Below, piece by piece: positions 48,483-56,819 of a DNA stretch of 57,747 nt. The position numbers were made by a program, and so were the translations under genes. Origin of the DNA: an uncultured Muribaculaceae bacterium (lineage in GTDB: Bacteria; Bacteroidota; Bacteroidia; Bacteroidales; Muribaculaceae); the NCBI GenBank assembly GCA_910579305.1, contig CAJTTA010000009.1, positions 1 to 57,747 of the forward strand, read 5' to 3'. Under the pieces are notes generated by a model. The model saw only the letters and a program-made list of their open reading frames with translations. It was not told where the DNA came from and did no database searches. Position 1 is the first letter of the stretch. The number at the start of each line of letters is the position of its first letter.

Positions 48483-51212
48483 TCAGTGCTTGCTGCGGGT
48501 CTCGGTAGGGGTCTCGCCGAAATTCTCTCTATAGCAACGTGTGAAGTATGCCGGCGTGGAGAAGCCGGTCTCATAGGCAATCTCGCTTATCGACCTGTCG
48601 GTGGAGAGAAGCAGACGGCGCCCCTTGTCGAGGCGTATCTTCCTTATGAGCTCTACGGGCGAGTAATTGGTGAGTGATTTTATTTTCCTATAAAATTGAG
48701 TCCTCTCCAGGCCCATTTTCGACGCTATCGCATCGATCACGAGTGAGGAATTGCCCATCTCCTGCTCCATTATCTCAAGGAAACGATTGTAGAAGTCATT
48801 GTCTATGTCTCCCCCTTGCGGCTTGATCTCCTGCCTGTTCTTTTGTTCGGCTGGGGCGCCCGGACGGCGCAAGAGCTCGCTGATGCGCTTCCTGTTGTCG
48901 ACCAGTGAGGCGCACCGAGCCTTCAGCACCGCGTTGCCGAATGGCTTGGAGAGGTAGCCGTCGGCTCCGCTGGCATAGCCCTGCGCCCTCTGCTCATCCA
49001 TGGAGCAGGCCGTGAGCATGAGCACAGGTATATGCGAAGTGCTCACTTCATCCTTGAGCCTGCGGCAGCATTCCATGCCGTCCATGCCGGGCATCATGAC
49101 GTCGCATATTATGAGATCGGGCACATACTTCCTGGCCTTCTTGAGCCCCGCAAGGGCGTTGGAGGCGGCGATCACATTATAGTCGGTGCCGAGCAATGAG
49201 GCGAGCAGCTGCCGCATGTCGCCATTGTCATCTATCACAAGCACAAGTGGCCTGTCTTCCCCGAAAGTCTCTTCAGCATCAATCACATCCAGCTCTGCCT
49301 CCACTTCCCGGCTTGTCATGCCCGGCACGGCAGCCGATGCCTGCGGAGCCACATGGCGCACGGGCAATGTGAATGTGAATACCGAGCCTTTGCCCGGCTC
49401 GCTCCGCACAGAGAGAGTGCCTCCGTGCAGTTCTACGAAGGCCTTGCATAGTGAAAGCCCTATGCCGGAGCCTTCGGGCCTGACGCGATCCACCTGATAG
49501 AATCTGTCGAAGATACTGCCTATATCGGCGTGGCTTATGCCTTCGCCCGTATCGGCCACGCTCACGGAGACCATGTCGCCGCAGCGTGCATAAGAGACGG
49601 TGATGGCCCCATTGTCGGGAGTGTATTTCAGTGCGTTGGAGACAAGGTTGAAGAATACTCTCTCGATCTTCTCGGCATCCAGGGCGAGAGTAAAGCTCTC
49701 GTGGGCGTCTGCCTCGGAAAGGGTGAGCCTGATATGCCTCTTTACTGCTACGGATGCGAATGCTTCCATCCACTCGGCCAGTGCCGCTCCGAGATCAGTC
49801 TCAGTGTATTGCAGGTGCAGCTTGTCATTCTCAAATTTCCTGAAATCAAGTATCTGATTTATAAGCCGGCGCAGTATTCTCACATTCTTGTCGGCTATCT
49901 TGAGCAGAGTGTGCTGCTGCGGGGTGAGATTGCCGGCGGCTGCGAGCTGTGCTACCGGCTCGGCAATGAGCGTGAGCGGGGTGCGGAGGTCATGTGATAC
50001 GTTTGTGAAGAACATGAGTTTCGACTGCGTGGCGGCCTGCAGCTTCTCGTTGAGGCTGCGCTGCATGTCGCGCTGCTGCTCCAACTCACGGTTTTGCTTC
50101 ACCAGGATGTACTGATGCCTGCGATGTTGCCAGTAAGCTCTGAGTATGAGAAACACCACGCCGAACAATAGTGCTATTATAGCAATGCTGGCATAGAAAA
50201 GCGACGTCTGCGATGAGTGCTGCGCCCAATAGTCGTCGACCTTCGCTTTGAGGATTTTCATCTTGTCGGTCTCCTCCTTGAGTGTCCCGTTCTGCAGCAA
50301 CAGCACATCGGCATTAGTGAGATCCACTGCCGATGACAAAGGCAGTATCTGCTCCCGGTCGTAGGGCTCACCCTTAAGTATGGCAAGGGCCGTGCGTATG
50401 AGTCTGTGTCCCTCAGTGGGATAGAGGAAAGTGGCATCTATCACACTGTCGGCCACGGCACGTATGCCTATATCCGGGGCCGCGTCTATACCTATTATCT
50501 TTATCTCACTGCGTCCCAGCCTGCGAGCCACTTCGGAGGCACCTATGGCCATACGGTCGTTGTGGGCATATATCAGATCGACATCATCGTAGATGCGTAG
50601 CAGGGAGTCGGCCACGGATATCGCCCCTTCCTTGTTCCAGTTGCCGGGCACGCTGGCCAGCAGATGCCCCCCTGCGGCTGTGAATTCGGAGGCAAAACCT
50701 TCGTGCCTGTCTTCGGCGGGAGTCGACCCGGGACGTCCGTATATTTCTATGGCCCTGGCGTTATTTCCCAGCATATTCAGGGCATATCGGGCAGCCGAGC
50801 GCCCCAGGCCCGTGTTGTCTACACCGATACGCGCGGTGTAGGTGTCACCCTTGATGTTTCGGTCGAATATGATGACCGGCATTTTCTTCTCATACACCTC
50901 TTTGATGACCGGTGTGAGCGCCGCGGCCTCATTGGGTGAGACTATGAGAATATCGAAATCATGCTCCATGAAGTATTTTATGTCGGCTATCTGCTTTTCA
51001 TTGCTGTCATTGGCCGATCGTATCTCCACCACGGCATCTTCGTGAAACATGATCTCGCGATCGATTTCTTCATTCATCTTGTTGCGCCAGTCATCCTGGC
51101 TGCATTGCGATATGCCTATCTTATAGACACGAGGCTTGCTGCAGCCTGACAGCAGCATTATTGTCGATAGGGCAATTAAGAGAACGGAAAGTATTGTTTT
51201 GCACCTTTTCAT
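48483..51212 (-). CDS. Hybrid two-component system with periplasmic-binding-protein sensor (BT1754-like)
   Basis: A 909-residue single-chain sensor and regulator. The signal anchor/lipobox (MLLSGCS) is followed by a LacI/RbsB-like sugar-binding domain (about 30-310; KIGISQCSQDDWRNKM, VIIFDRNIKGD, DLIYAHNDRMAIGA, IIGIDAAPD). Then come a transmembrane helix (about 340-362), coiled coil, HisKA with His in FTNVSHDLRTPL (near 407), an ATPase domain (GSGIGLSLCKAFV), a receiver with Asp in LIICDVMMPGMDG (near 704) and a C-terminal AraC helix-turn-helix. This architecture is that of the Bacteroides thetaiotaomicron fructose sensor BT1754. It should activate the susCD and GH32 operons. A promoter element is 32 bp upstream. 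Confidence 0.93.
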   Translation of the reverse strand: MKRCKTILSVLLIALSTIMLLSGCSKPRVYKIGISQCSQDDWRNKMNEEIDREIMFHEDAVVEIRSANDSNEKQIADIKYFMEHDFDILIVSPNEAAALTPVIKEVYEKKMPVIIFDRNIKGDTYTARIGVDNTGLGRSAARYALNMLGNNARAIEIYGRPGSTPAEDRHEGFASEFTAAGGHLLASVPGNWNKEGAISVADSLLRIYDDVDLIYAHNDRMAIGASEVARRLGRSEIKIIGIDAAPDIGIRAVADSVIDATFLYPTEGHRLIRTALAILKGEPYDREQILPLSSAVDLTNADVLLLQNGTLKEETDKMKILKAKVDDYWAQHSSQTSLFYASIAIIALLFGVVFLILRAYWQHRRHQYILVKQNRELEQQRDMQRSLNEKLQAATQSKLMFFTNVSHDLRTPLTLIAEPVAQLAAAGNLTPQQHTLLKIADKNVRILRRLINQILDFRKFENDKLHLQYTETDLGAALAEWMEAFASVAVKRHIRLTLSEADAHESFTLALDAEKIERVFFNLVSNALKYTPDNGAITVSYARCGDMVSVSVADTGEGISHADIGSIFDRFYQVDRVRPEGSGIGLSLCKAFVELHGGTLSVRSEPGKGSVFTFTLPVRHVAPQASAAVPGMTSREVEAELDVIDAEETFGEDRPLVLVIDDNGDMRQLLASLLGTDYNVIAASNALAGLKKARKYVPDLIICDVMMPGMDGMECCRRLKDEVSTSHIPVLMLTACSMDEQRAQGYASGADGYLSKPFGNAVLKARCASLVDNRKRISELLRRPGAPAEQKNRQEIKPQGGDIDNDFYNRFLEIMEQEMGNSSLVIDAIASKMGLERTQFYRKIKSLTNYSPVELIRKIRLDKGRRLLLSTDRSISEIAYETGFSTPAYFTRCYRENFGETPTETRSKH

Positions 51213-51244
51213 TACGGAAGCAGTCGTAGATGGTTAGACTCCCG

Positions 51245-51252
51245 CAAAGTTA
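51245..51252 (-). promoter_or_regulatory. -7 promoter element of the hybrid sensor gene
   Basis: The minus strand reads TAACTTTG then C, predicting a leader of about 26 nt. Confidence 0.55.
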
Positions 51253-51299
51253 ATCATAATCCTATGAAAAAGAGTGCGAAACATATTAAAAATGAAGTC

Positions 51300-51346
51300 A
51301 TGCAACAAATTTCATAGTCTATGCACGGTTTTTAATACCATGCAAC
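51300..51346 (+). promoter_or_regulatory. Phased TGCA repeats upstream of the GH32 operon (candidate operator)
   Basis: ATGCAAC (51300), ATGCACG (51321) and ATGCAAC (51340) recur at 21 and 19 bp, about two helical turns, ending 14 bp upstream of the -7 element at 51360. AAATTTC at 51307-51313 before TGCACG at 51322 is shared with the susCD upstream region. It fits a dimeric AraC-type activator site. Confidence 0.45.
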
Positions 51347-51359
51347 CGCGATAAAATAG

Positions 51360-51367
51360 TATTTTTG
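51360..51367 (+). promoter_or_regulatory. -7 promoter element of the GH32 operon
   Basis: TATTTTTG followed by C fits TAnnTTTG. The -33 region lacks TTTG, as expected for an activator-dependent promoter. Confidence 0.55.
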
Positions 51368-51399
51368 CATTGCAAAATATTAAAATAACAGCACTCAAT

Positions 51400-53247
51400 A
51401 TGGAATATATCAAAACCGGACTGAAAGCCATGCTGCTTTCAGGATTCATAGCTTTTTCTCCTTTGGCCGCTATGGCCGGCAATGGCGTGGAAATCAGCCA
51501 TCTCGGAGTAAACAACACGCTTGTACGCATAATAGATGACGGCAAGTATCTGCTTCTGCCCGTGCAGGAGGCCAATGAGGAGGCGCGTGTAAATATTCTG
51601 GTGGACGGCAAGCTTGAAAAAAGTTTAAATGTGCGTTTGGCCAAGTCGAAGGTGGATTATACCGTGCCCCTTAATCTGGAGAAATACCGCGGACACGATG
51701 TGGTGCTCAACATCGTGACGACGCAGGGGCGCTCCTCTGTGCGCGAGGCAAAGGAGGATGCCTGCTGGAACATCCTGGCAGTGGCCGATACGTTCGACAC
51801 TTCCAACCGCGAGAGGTTCCGCCCGCTCTATCACCACACTCCGCTCTACGGATGGATGAACGATCCTAACGGCATGGTGTACAAGGATGGTGTGTGGCAC
51901 CTGTGTTACCAGTGGAACCCCTATGGCTCCAAGTGGCAGAACCTGTCGTGGGGACAATCCACCAGCACCGACCTCATACACTGGACGCATCAGCCCGAAG
52001 CCGTGCTGGAGCCCGACGGCCTCGGCATGATATTCAGCGGAAGCGCGGCTATTGACCACACCGGGAGCGCCGGCTTCGGCAATGGCGCCGTGATAGCAAT
52101 GTATACCTCGGCCGACGCAAGCCAGATACAGAGCCTGGCCTCAAGTCCCGACGGCGGATATACCTATGACGTATATCCCGGCAATCCTGTGCTCACGCTT
52201 GAGAGTGAGGCCCGCGATCCCAATATGTTCTGGGATGAGAAGGCCGGGCACTGGGTGCTCACGCTTGCCCATGCTCTCGACCATGAGATGCTCATATTCA
52301 CGTCGCCCGACATGAAGGAGTGGACGCTGCAGAGCAGCTTCGGAAAGGGTCTCGGCGCTCAGGACGGTGTGTGGGAATGCCCTGATCTATTTGAGCTGCC
52401 TGTGGAAGGCACCGATGAGAAGAAATGGGTGCTGCTGTGCAACATCAATCCCGGAGGCCCGTTCGGAGGAAGCGCCACCCAGTATTTCACAGGCAACTTC
52501 GACGGCAAGACATTCACTCCCGACAGTGATGAGGATGGAAGTGTGCCCACCAAGTGGATGGACTATGGCAAAGACCATTATGCCACTGTAAGCTTCAGCG
52601 ATGCCCCCGGGGGACGACGCACCGTAATGGGCTGGATGAGCAACTGGCAGTATGCGGCCGATGTGCCCACGCTTCAGTTCCGCAGCGCCAATACACTTCC
52701 CCGTGAGGCAGGCCTCTTCCGTGGCGATGACGGTCGCACTTATATGTCGAGCACACCTTCGCCGGAAGTGGAGGCTCTGCGCGACAGGCTCTTCAAGAGC
52801 AGCGGCAGGAAGAGCCTCGGCTCAAAGGCCGTGACTATCCCCCTGCCCGAGGCCAACGACGGCATATGCGAAATCATAGCCGAGCTGCAGGCCGGCAAAC
52901 AGGGCAAGGCCGTAATCGAGCTCAAGAACAGAGCGGGCGACAAAGTGATGATGACTTATGATGCCGGCGAGCACACTCTGTCGTTCGACCGGCGCGAGAG
53001 CGGTATCATCGACTTCAGCAATGATTTCCCGGCAGTGACCGTGTCTCCCACATTTGAGAGCGACGGAAGAATCTCTCTGCGCATATTCATCGACCGCTCC
53101 AGCATAGAGGTATTCGGAAATGACGGCCGCTTCGCAATGACTAATCTTGTCTTCCCCAATGAGCCCTTCGGAAGCATATCCTTCAGCATGGAGCAGGGAA
53201 AGGGCAAGCTCAACAGCCTCAGGATATATTCTCTTAAGGCGGAATAA
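51400..53247 (+). CDS. GH32 beta-fructosidase (levanase/inulinase/invertase family), exported
   Basis: A 615-residue enzyme. The signal peptide covers residues 1-25 (ending AAMAG), without a lipobox, so it is probably periplasmic. An N-terminal domain of about 115 residues precedes the GH32 five-blade propeller, as in Bacteroides GH32 enzymes. Catalytic residues are visible: nucleophile Asp in GWMNDPNGM (near 154), transition-state Asp in EARDPNMFW (near 273) and acid/base Glu in WECPDLFEL (near 326). The C-terminal beta-sandwich ends with IDRSSIEVFGNDGR, conserved in the family. It releases fructose from fructans or sucrose; exo action is inferred from the lack of a surface anchor. Permease and fructokinase genes follow in one operon. 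Confidence 0.95.
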   Translation: MEYIKTGLKAMLLSGFIAFSPLAAMAGNGVEISHLGVNNTLVRIIDDGKYLLLPVQEANEEARVNILVDGKLEKSLNVRLAKSKVDYTVPLNLEKYRGHDVVLNIVTTQGRSSVREAKEDACWNILAVADTFDTSNRERFRPLYHHTPLYGWMNDPNGMVYKDGVWHLCYQWNPYGSKWQNLSWGQSTSTDLIHWTHQPEAVLEPDGLGMIFSGSAAIDHTGSAGFGNGAVIAMYTSADASQIQSLASSPDGGYTYDVYPGNPVLTLESEARDPNMFWDEKAGHWVLTLAHALDHEMLIFTSPDMKEWTLQSSFGKGLGAQDGVWECPDLFELPVEGTDEKKWVLLCNINPGGPFGGSATQYFTGNFDGKTFTPDSDEDGSVPTKWMDYGKDHYATVSFSDAPGGRRTVMGWMSNWQYAADVPTLQFRSANTLPREAGLFRGDDGRTYMSSTPSPEVEALRDRLFKSSGRKSLGSKAVTIPLPEANDGICEIIAELQAGKQGKAVIELKNRAGDKVMMTYDAGEHTLSFDRRESGIIDFSNDFPAVTVSPTFESDGRISLRIFIDRSSIEVFGNDGRFAMTNLVFPNEPFGSISFSMEQGKGKLNSLRIYSLKAE

Positions 53248-53283
53248 CAATACATACCAATCTATTACCTACACTTATTTTTT

Positions 53284-54468
53284 ATGGCACAGAAAATAGC
53301 TACCGACCGCAAATCATTCATGATGCAGATAATCCCTGTCATGCTCTGCTTCTTCGCAATGGGATTCGTAGACCTCGTGGGCACCGCCTCCAATTACGTG
53401 CAGAAGGATCTCGGCCTTTCCGACTCTCAGGCCAATCTTTTTCCGTCGCTTGTATTCTTCTGGTTCCTTATCTTCTCTGTGCCGACAGGGATGCTCATGA
53501 ACCGGATCGGACGCAAGAAGACCGTGCTCATAAGCCTTGTCATCACGGCAGTCTCTCTCGTAGTTCCCATCACGGGAAGCGGATATACCGTGATGCTGCT
53601 GGCCTTCTCGCTGCTGGGCATAGGCAACGCTGTGATGCAGACCTCTCTTAATCCTCTGGTGAGCAATCTCATAAACGGCGACAAGCTCGCTTCCACTCTC
53701 ACCTTCGGCCAGTTCGTGAAGGCCATCGCCTCCTTCCTGGCCCCGATTCTCGCTGCCTGGGGCGCCACGACCTGCATGCCCACATTCGGCCTTGGCTGGC
53801 GCGCGATGTTTGCCATCTATGCCATAGTGAGCCTTCTCTCCATCACGGCTCTTGCTGCCACACCCATAGAGGAGGAGCGTCCTGACCGCGCCTCGGGCGT
53901 GAAGGAATGCCTCAGGCTTCTCGGCCGCCCCTTCATTCTGCTTTGCTTCCTTGGCATAATCTGCCATGTGGGCATCGATGTCGGCACCAATACCACAGCT
54001 CCCAAAATCATCATGGAGAATCTCTCGCTCCCTCTCGAGGAAGCAGGATTCGCCACCGGCATCTATTTCATATTCCGCACGGCCGGATGCTTCACAGGAG
54101 CTTTCCTGCTCCGCTCGATACCTGCACGCATATTCTTCGGCATAAGCGTGGCGATGATGCTCGCTGCAATGGTGATGCTGTTCGTGTGCCATTCGCTTGT
54201 TCCCGTCTACGTGGCAATCGGACTCATCGGATTCGGCAACTCCAATATCTTCTCTATTGTCTTCGCGCAGGCTCTCATCAACTCGCCTAATGAGAAAAAC
54301 GAAGTGTCGGGACTTATGATCATGGGACTGTTCGGCGGCACTATATTCCCTCTGGCCATGGGATTTGCAGCCGATGCCGTGGGAGGTCAGAGCGGAGCAG
54401 TGGCAGTAATGCTGCTCGGTGTGCTGTATCTCATGTATTATACCCTTAAGATTAAATCCGCAAATTAA
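53284..54468 (+). CDS. MFS sugar permease (FucP-like), probably fructose importer
   Basis: A 394-residue inner-membrane protein with about 12 helices. NRIGRKKTVL in the loop after helix 2 is the MFS motif (G-R-K), and the second half repeats the six-helix unit. The closest resemblance is to the fucose/glucose/galactose permease group used by Bacteroides for monosaccharides. It is 36 bp after the GH32 gene and 10 bp before the fructokinase, so it should carry the fructose set free in the periplasm into the cell by proton symport. The substrate is inferred from context. Confidence 0.9.
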   Translation: MAQKIATDRKSFMMQIIPVMLCFFAMGFVDLVGTASNYVQKDLGLSDSQANLFPSLVFFWFLIFSVPTGMLMNRIGRKKTVLISLVITAVSLVVPITGSGYTVMLLAFSLLGIGNAVMQTSLNPLVSNLINGDKLASTLTFGQFVKAIASFLAPILAAWGATTCMPTFGLGWRAMFAIYAIVSLLSITALAATPIEEERPDRASGVKECLRLLGRPFILLCFLGIICHVGIDVGTNTTAPKIIMENLSLPLEEAGFATGIYFIFRTAGCFTGAFLLRSIPARIFFGISVAMMLAAMVMLFVCHSLVPVYVAIGLIGFGNSNIFSIVFAQALINSPNEKNEVSGLMIMGLFGGTIFPLAMGFAADAVGGQSGAVAVMLLGVLYLMYYTLKIKSAN

Positions 54469-54478
54469 TATAACAATC

Positions 54479-55357
54479 ATGAAAGACTTAGTAATAGGCA
54501 TGGGAGAAGCCCTGTGGGATGTGCTCCCCGAAGGCAAAAAGATAGGCGGCGCTCCTGCCAATTTCGCTTACCATGTGTCGCAATTCGGATTGCCGAGCTG
54601 CGTGGTGAGTGCCGTGGGCGATGACCAGCTCGGCAGGGAAATCGAGGACAACTTCACATCGAAAGGTCTCAATCAGCTCATCGAGAAGGTGCCCTACCCC
54701 ACCGGCACAGTGCAGGTGGAAATAGATCAGGCCGGTGTTCCCCAATATGAGATAAAGGAAAATGTGGCCTGGGATAATATTCCATATACCACACGACTTG
54801 AGGAACTCGCAAGCAAGACCAAGGCCGTGTGCTTCGGCTCCCTTGCACAGCGCAACATTGTATCGCGCACTACCATCAACCGATTCCTCGACGCCATGCC
54901 CCGCACAGAGGAAACGCTCGTAGTGTTTGACGTCAACCTCCGCCAGGGCTTCTACAACAAGGAAATCCTGTGCAACTCCATGAAGCAATGCAATATATTG
55001 AAGATCAACGATGAGGAGCTCGTTACGGTGAGCCGTATGTTTGGCTATCCCGGCATAGACCTTCAGGATAAGTGCTGGATTCTGCTCGGAAAATACAACC
55101 TGAAGATGCTCATACTCACCTGTGGCATAAACGGCAGTTATGTCTTCACTCCCGGAAAGGTGTCATTCCAGCCCACACCCAAAGTGGAAGTGGCCGACAC
55201 CGTGGGTGCCGGCGACTCCTTTACCGCTGCCTTCATAGCAAGTATCCTCAAGGGTATGAGCGTGGAGGAGGCCCATAATAGAGCAGTGCAGACATCTGCC
55301 TATGTGTGCACCCGCAAGGGAGCCATGCCCGTTCTCCCCGATGAGCTCACATCTTAA
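54479..55357 (+). CDS. Fructokinase, PfkB/ribokinase family
   Basis: A 292-residue carbohydrate kinase. The N-terminal GEALWDVLPEGKKIGGAPANFAYH, in part GEALWDVLPEG, is the PfkB sugar-binding region. The C-terminal VADTVGAGDSFTAAFIAS contains the catalytic Asp and anion hole (near residues 239-256). The short start at MKDLVIGMGE is preferred because the longer frame lies inside the permease gene. It would phosphorylate fructose to fructose-6-phosphate, completing import by the preceding permease. It is the last gene of the operon; no clear terminator follows on this strand. Confidence 0.93.
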   Translation: MKDLVIGMGEALWDVLPEGKKIGGAPANFAYHVSQFGLPSCVVSAVGDDQLGREIEDNFTSKGLNQLIEKVPYPTGTVQVEIDQAGVPQYEIKENVAWDNIPYTTRLEELASKTKAVCFGSLAQRNIVSRTTINRFLDAMPRTEETLVVFDVNLRQGFYNKEILCNSMKQCNILKINDEELVTVSRMFGYPGIDLQDKCWILLGKYNLKMLILTCGINGSYVFTPGKVSFQPTPKVEVADTVGAGDSFTAAFIASILKGMSVEEAHNRAVQTSAYVCTRKGAMPVLPDELTS

Positions 55358-55507
55358 TCAGCATTACGATTAGAGACAGAGTATCTGTAGCAATCTCGCA
55401 ACTATTGATTATCAAGAGATTCACAAATCATGACTCGGCCTATGAAATCCATATGATTCCATACTTCACAATGCTCTCCATCCGGCCGTACATGACCATT
55501 ACAAAAA

Positions 55508-55544
55508 GAGGCTGTGCCGTAATTCAGTTTTACGGCGCAGCCTC
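55508..55544 (-). terminator. Terminator of the Gdx-type exporter gene
   Basis: GAGGCTG-GCCGTAA pairs with TTACGGC-CAGCCTC, and TTTTTGT follows on the minus strand, about 70 bp after the exporter stop. The rest of the 256-bp gap between the fructokinase and the exporter holds nothing else recognisable. Confidence 0.8.
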
Positions 55545-55613
55545 ACGCCATAATTACGAGAAGAAGCTTGGGGTTTCCTTCGTTTTTCTTTTAAAACGAA
55601 GTACATCTTATGC

Positions 55614-55940
55614 TTAATTGGTCACGAGTTTTAGTCCTATAATTGACGCAATAAGAGTCACGATAAAGAACAAACGCAAGTGTGTGGCAGGCTCTTTGAA
55701 AAACAAGATGCCTATGATTACCGTACCTACGGCACCGATTCCGGTCCATACTGCGTATGCCGTACCTATGGGCAAGGTCTGAATGGCCTTCGCGAGTAAA
55801 TACATGCTAAGCACCGTGGATAAAAGAAATCCGGTGCCCCATAAATAAAACTCTGTTCCGGTTGTTGCCTTGGTTTTTCCCAAACAGAAGGCGAGGCTGA
55901 CCTCAAACAATCCGGCAAGAAACAGCAATATCCAATTCAT
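55614..55940 (-). CDS. SMR-family exporter, Gdx (SugE) subtype
   Basis: A 108-residue four-helix membrane protein. The essential Glu is at residue 13 in FLAGLFEVSLAF. The segment TAYAVWTGIGAVGTVIIGI (residues 60-78) and the end LIASIIGLKL match the Gdx/SugE subtype, which exports guanidinium, rather than EmrE-type multidrug pumps. Such proteins work as antiparallel dimers exchanging substrate for protons. It is transcribed divergently from a Crp/Fnr gene and has an unusually long leader of about 205 nt. Export of guanidinium is a subtype-based inference. Confidence 0.9.
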   Translation of the reverse strand: MNWILLFLAGLFEVSLAFCLGKTKATTGTEFYLWGTGFLLSTVLSMYLLAKAIQTLPIGTAYAVWTGIGAVGTVIIGILFFKEPATHLRLFFIVTLIASIIGLKLVTN

Positions 55941-56160
55941 TTTTTTATTTTGGTTTTAAGATTTTTCAAGTTGGCTCTTATCATATAGTCCACTGAATAT
56001 CTCCCGGCACCGGATACCCATACGCATAATGAAGGGTGCCAGATAAACAATGGATAGATCCTTTGAGGGAAACGGGTCTCCCCCATGAATCACAAACAAA
56101 TGCAATGCACATAGTGAATGCCTCAGGTAATCTTAACTCAATATTTTGAGTGCAAAGTTA
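55941..56160 (-). promoter_or_regulatory. Promoter and long structured leader of the exporter gene
   Basis: The -7 element TAACTTTG lies at 56153-56160 (minus strand). The ~205-nt leader can form GGCACC/GGTGCC enclosing ACCC/GGGT (about 55990-56040 in plus coordinates). I could not match it to guanidine-I, -II (no ACGR loops) or -III riboswitches. It also contains a stop-free frame of 58 codons (56132 down to the stop at 55956-55958) with no proper ATG start, so it could instead be a decayed coding remnant. Confidence 0.4.
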
Positions 56161-56222
56161 CTAACTCGGCATCATCTGAAATTTTACATTTGATAAATAA
56201 TGCCTGCTCAAAGGATTATTCT

Positions 56223-56230
56223 TAACTTTG
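56223..56230 (+). promoter_or_regulatory. -7 promoter element close to the Crp/Fnr start
   Basis: TAACTTTG then C, only 8 nt before ATG 56239, so the leader would be 0-3 nt. Confidence 0.5.
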
Positions 56231-56238
56231 CATGAGGT

Positions 56239-56817
56239 ATGGATATAAAAGAAATCATAGACAGCAGACATATACTCCCCGATGAATCATTAGCTCTGCT
56301 TTGCCGGTCAATGAAACTGGTTCATTATCCAAAGGGCCATCATGTCCTTGAAATTGGTAAAATTGAGCGAGATGTTTACTTTATAGCCAAAGGCATAGTG
56401 CGCGCATTCACACTCGTTGACGGCAAGGAGGTGACATTTTGGGTTGGCAAGGAGGGGGCAACTATTGTATCAATGATGGGCTATGTGAAGAATGAACCCG
56501 ACTATGAGACTATGGAACTTATGGAGGATTCCACTCTGTATGTCATCAAAAGAGATGTGCTATCCCAACTTTACCTGGAGGATATAAACATTGCCAACTG
56601 GGGACGCCGATTTGCCGAGACTGAACTTCTTGATGCCGAAATTCGCATTATCACACTGCTGCTTGCGACTGCTACAGAGCGATATAAGGACTTTGTAGAC
56701 ACTCAGTCGGAACTTTTACAACGACTGCCGCTGGGGTGCATTGCCTCCTATTTGGGTATAACACAAGTAAGCCTGAGCCGGATAAGAGCCACCCTTGCCA
56801 AAGGAAATAAACAATAA
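56239..56817 (+). CDS. Crp/Fnr-family transcriptional regulator
   Basis: A 192-residue regulator with an N-terminal cyclic-nucleotide-binding-like beta-roll (residues 20-125; GHHVLEIGKIERDVYFIAKG, in part LEIGKIERDVYFI) and a C-terminal helix-turn-helix (LGCIASYLGITQVSLSRIRA, in part SYLGITQVSLSRI). No Fe-S cysteine cluster is seen, so it is not an Fnr oxygen sensor, and the cAMP-contact residues are not clear. Bacteroidetes carry many such proteins of unknown ligand. It faces away from the Gdx-type exporter, which it may regulate. It ends 2 bp from the convergent hydrolase gene. Confidence 0.9.
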   Translation: MDIKEIIDSRHILPDESLALLCRSMKLVHYPKGHHVLEIGKIERDVYFIAKGIVRAFTLVDGKEVTFWVGKEGATIVSMMGYVKNEPDYETMELMEDSTLYVIKRDVLSQLYLEDINIANWGRRFAETELLDAEIRIITLLLATATERYKDFVDTQSELLQRLPLGCIASYLGITQVSLSRIRATLAKGNKQ

Positions 56818-56819
56818 TT

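Noticed and set aside
53314..54561. A 415-codon open frame opposite the MFS permease
   Set aside because: Extremely rich in Glu, His, Gly and Arg with no domain; the plus strand has a clear 12-helix permease within an operon.
55405..55617. A 70-codon frame between the fructokinase and the Gdx-type exporter
   Set aside because: It runs through the exporter's terminator hairpin, has no recognisable signal or domain, and no promoter.
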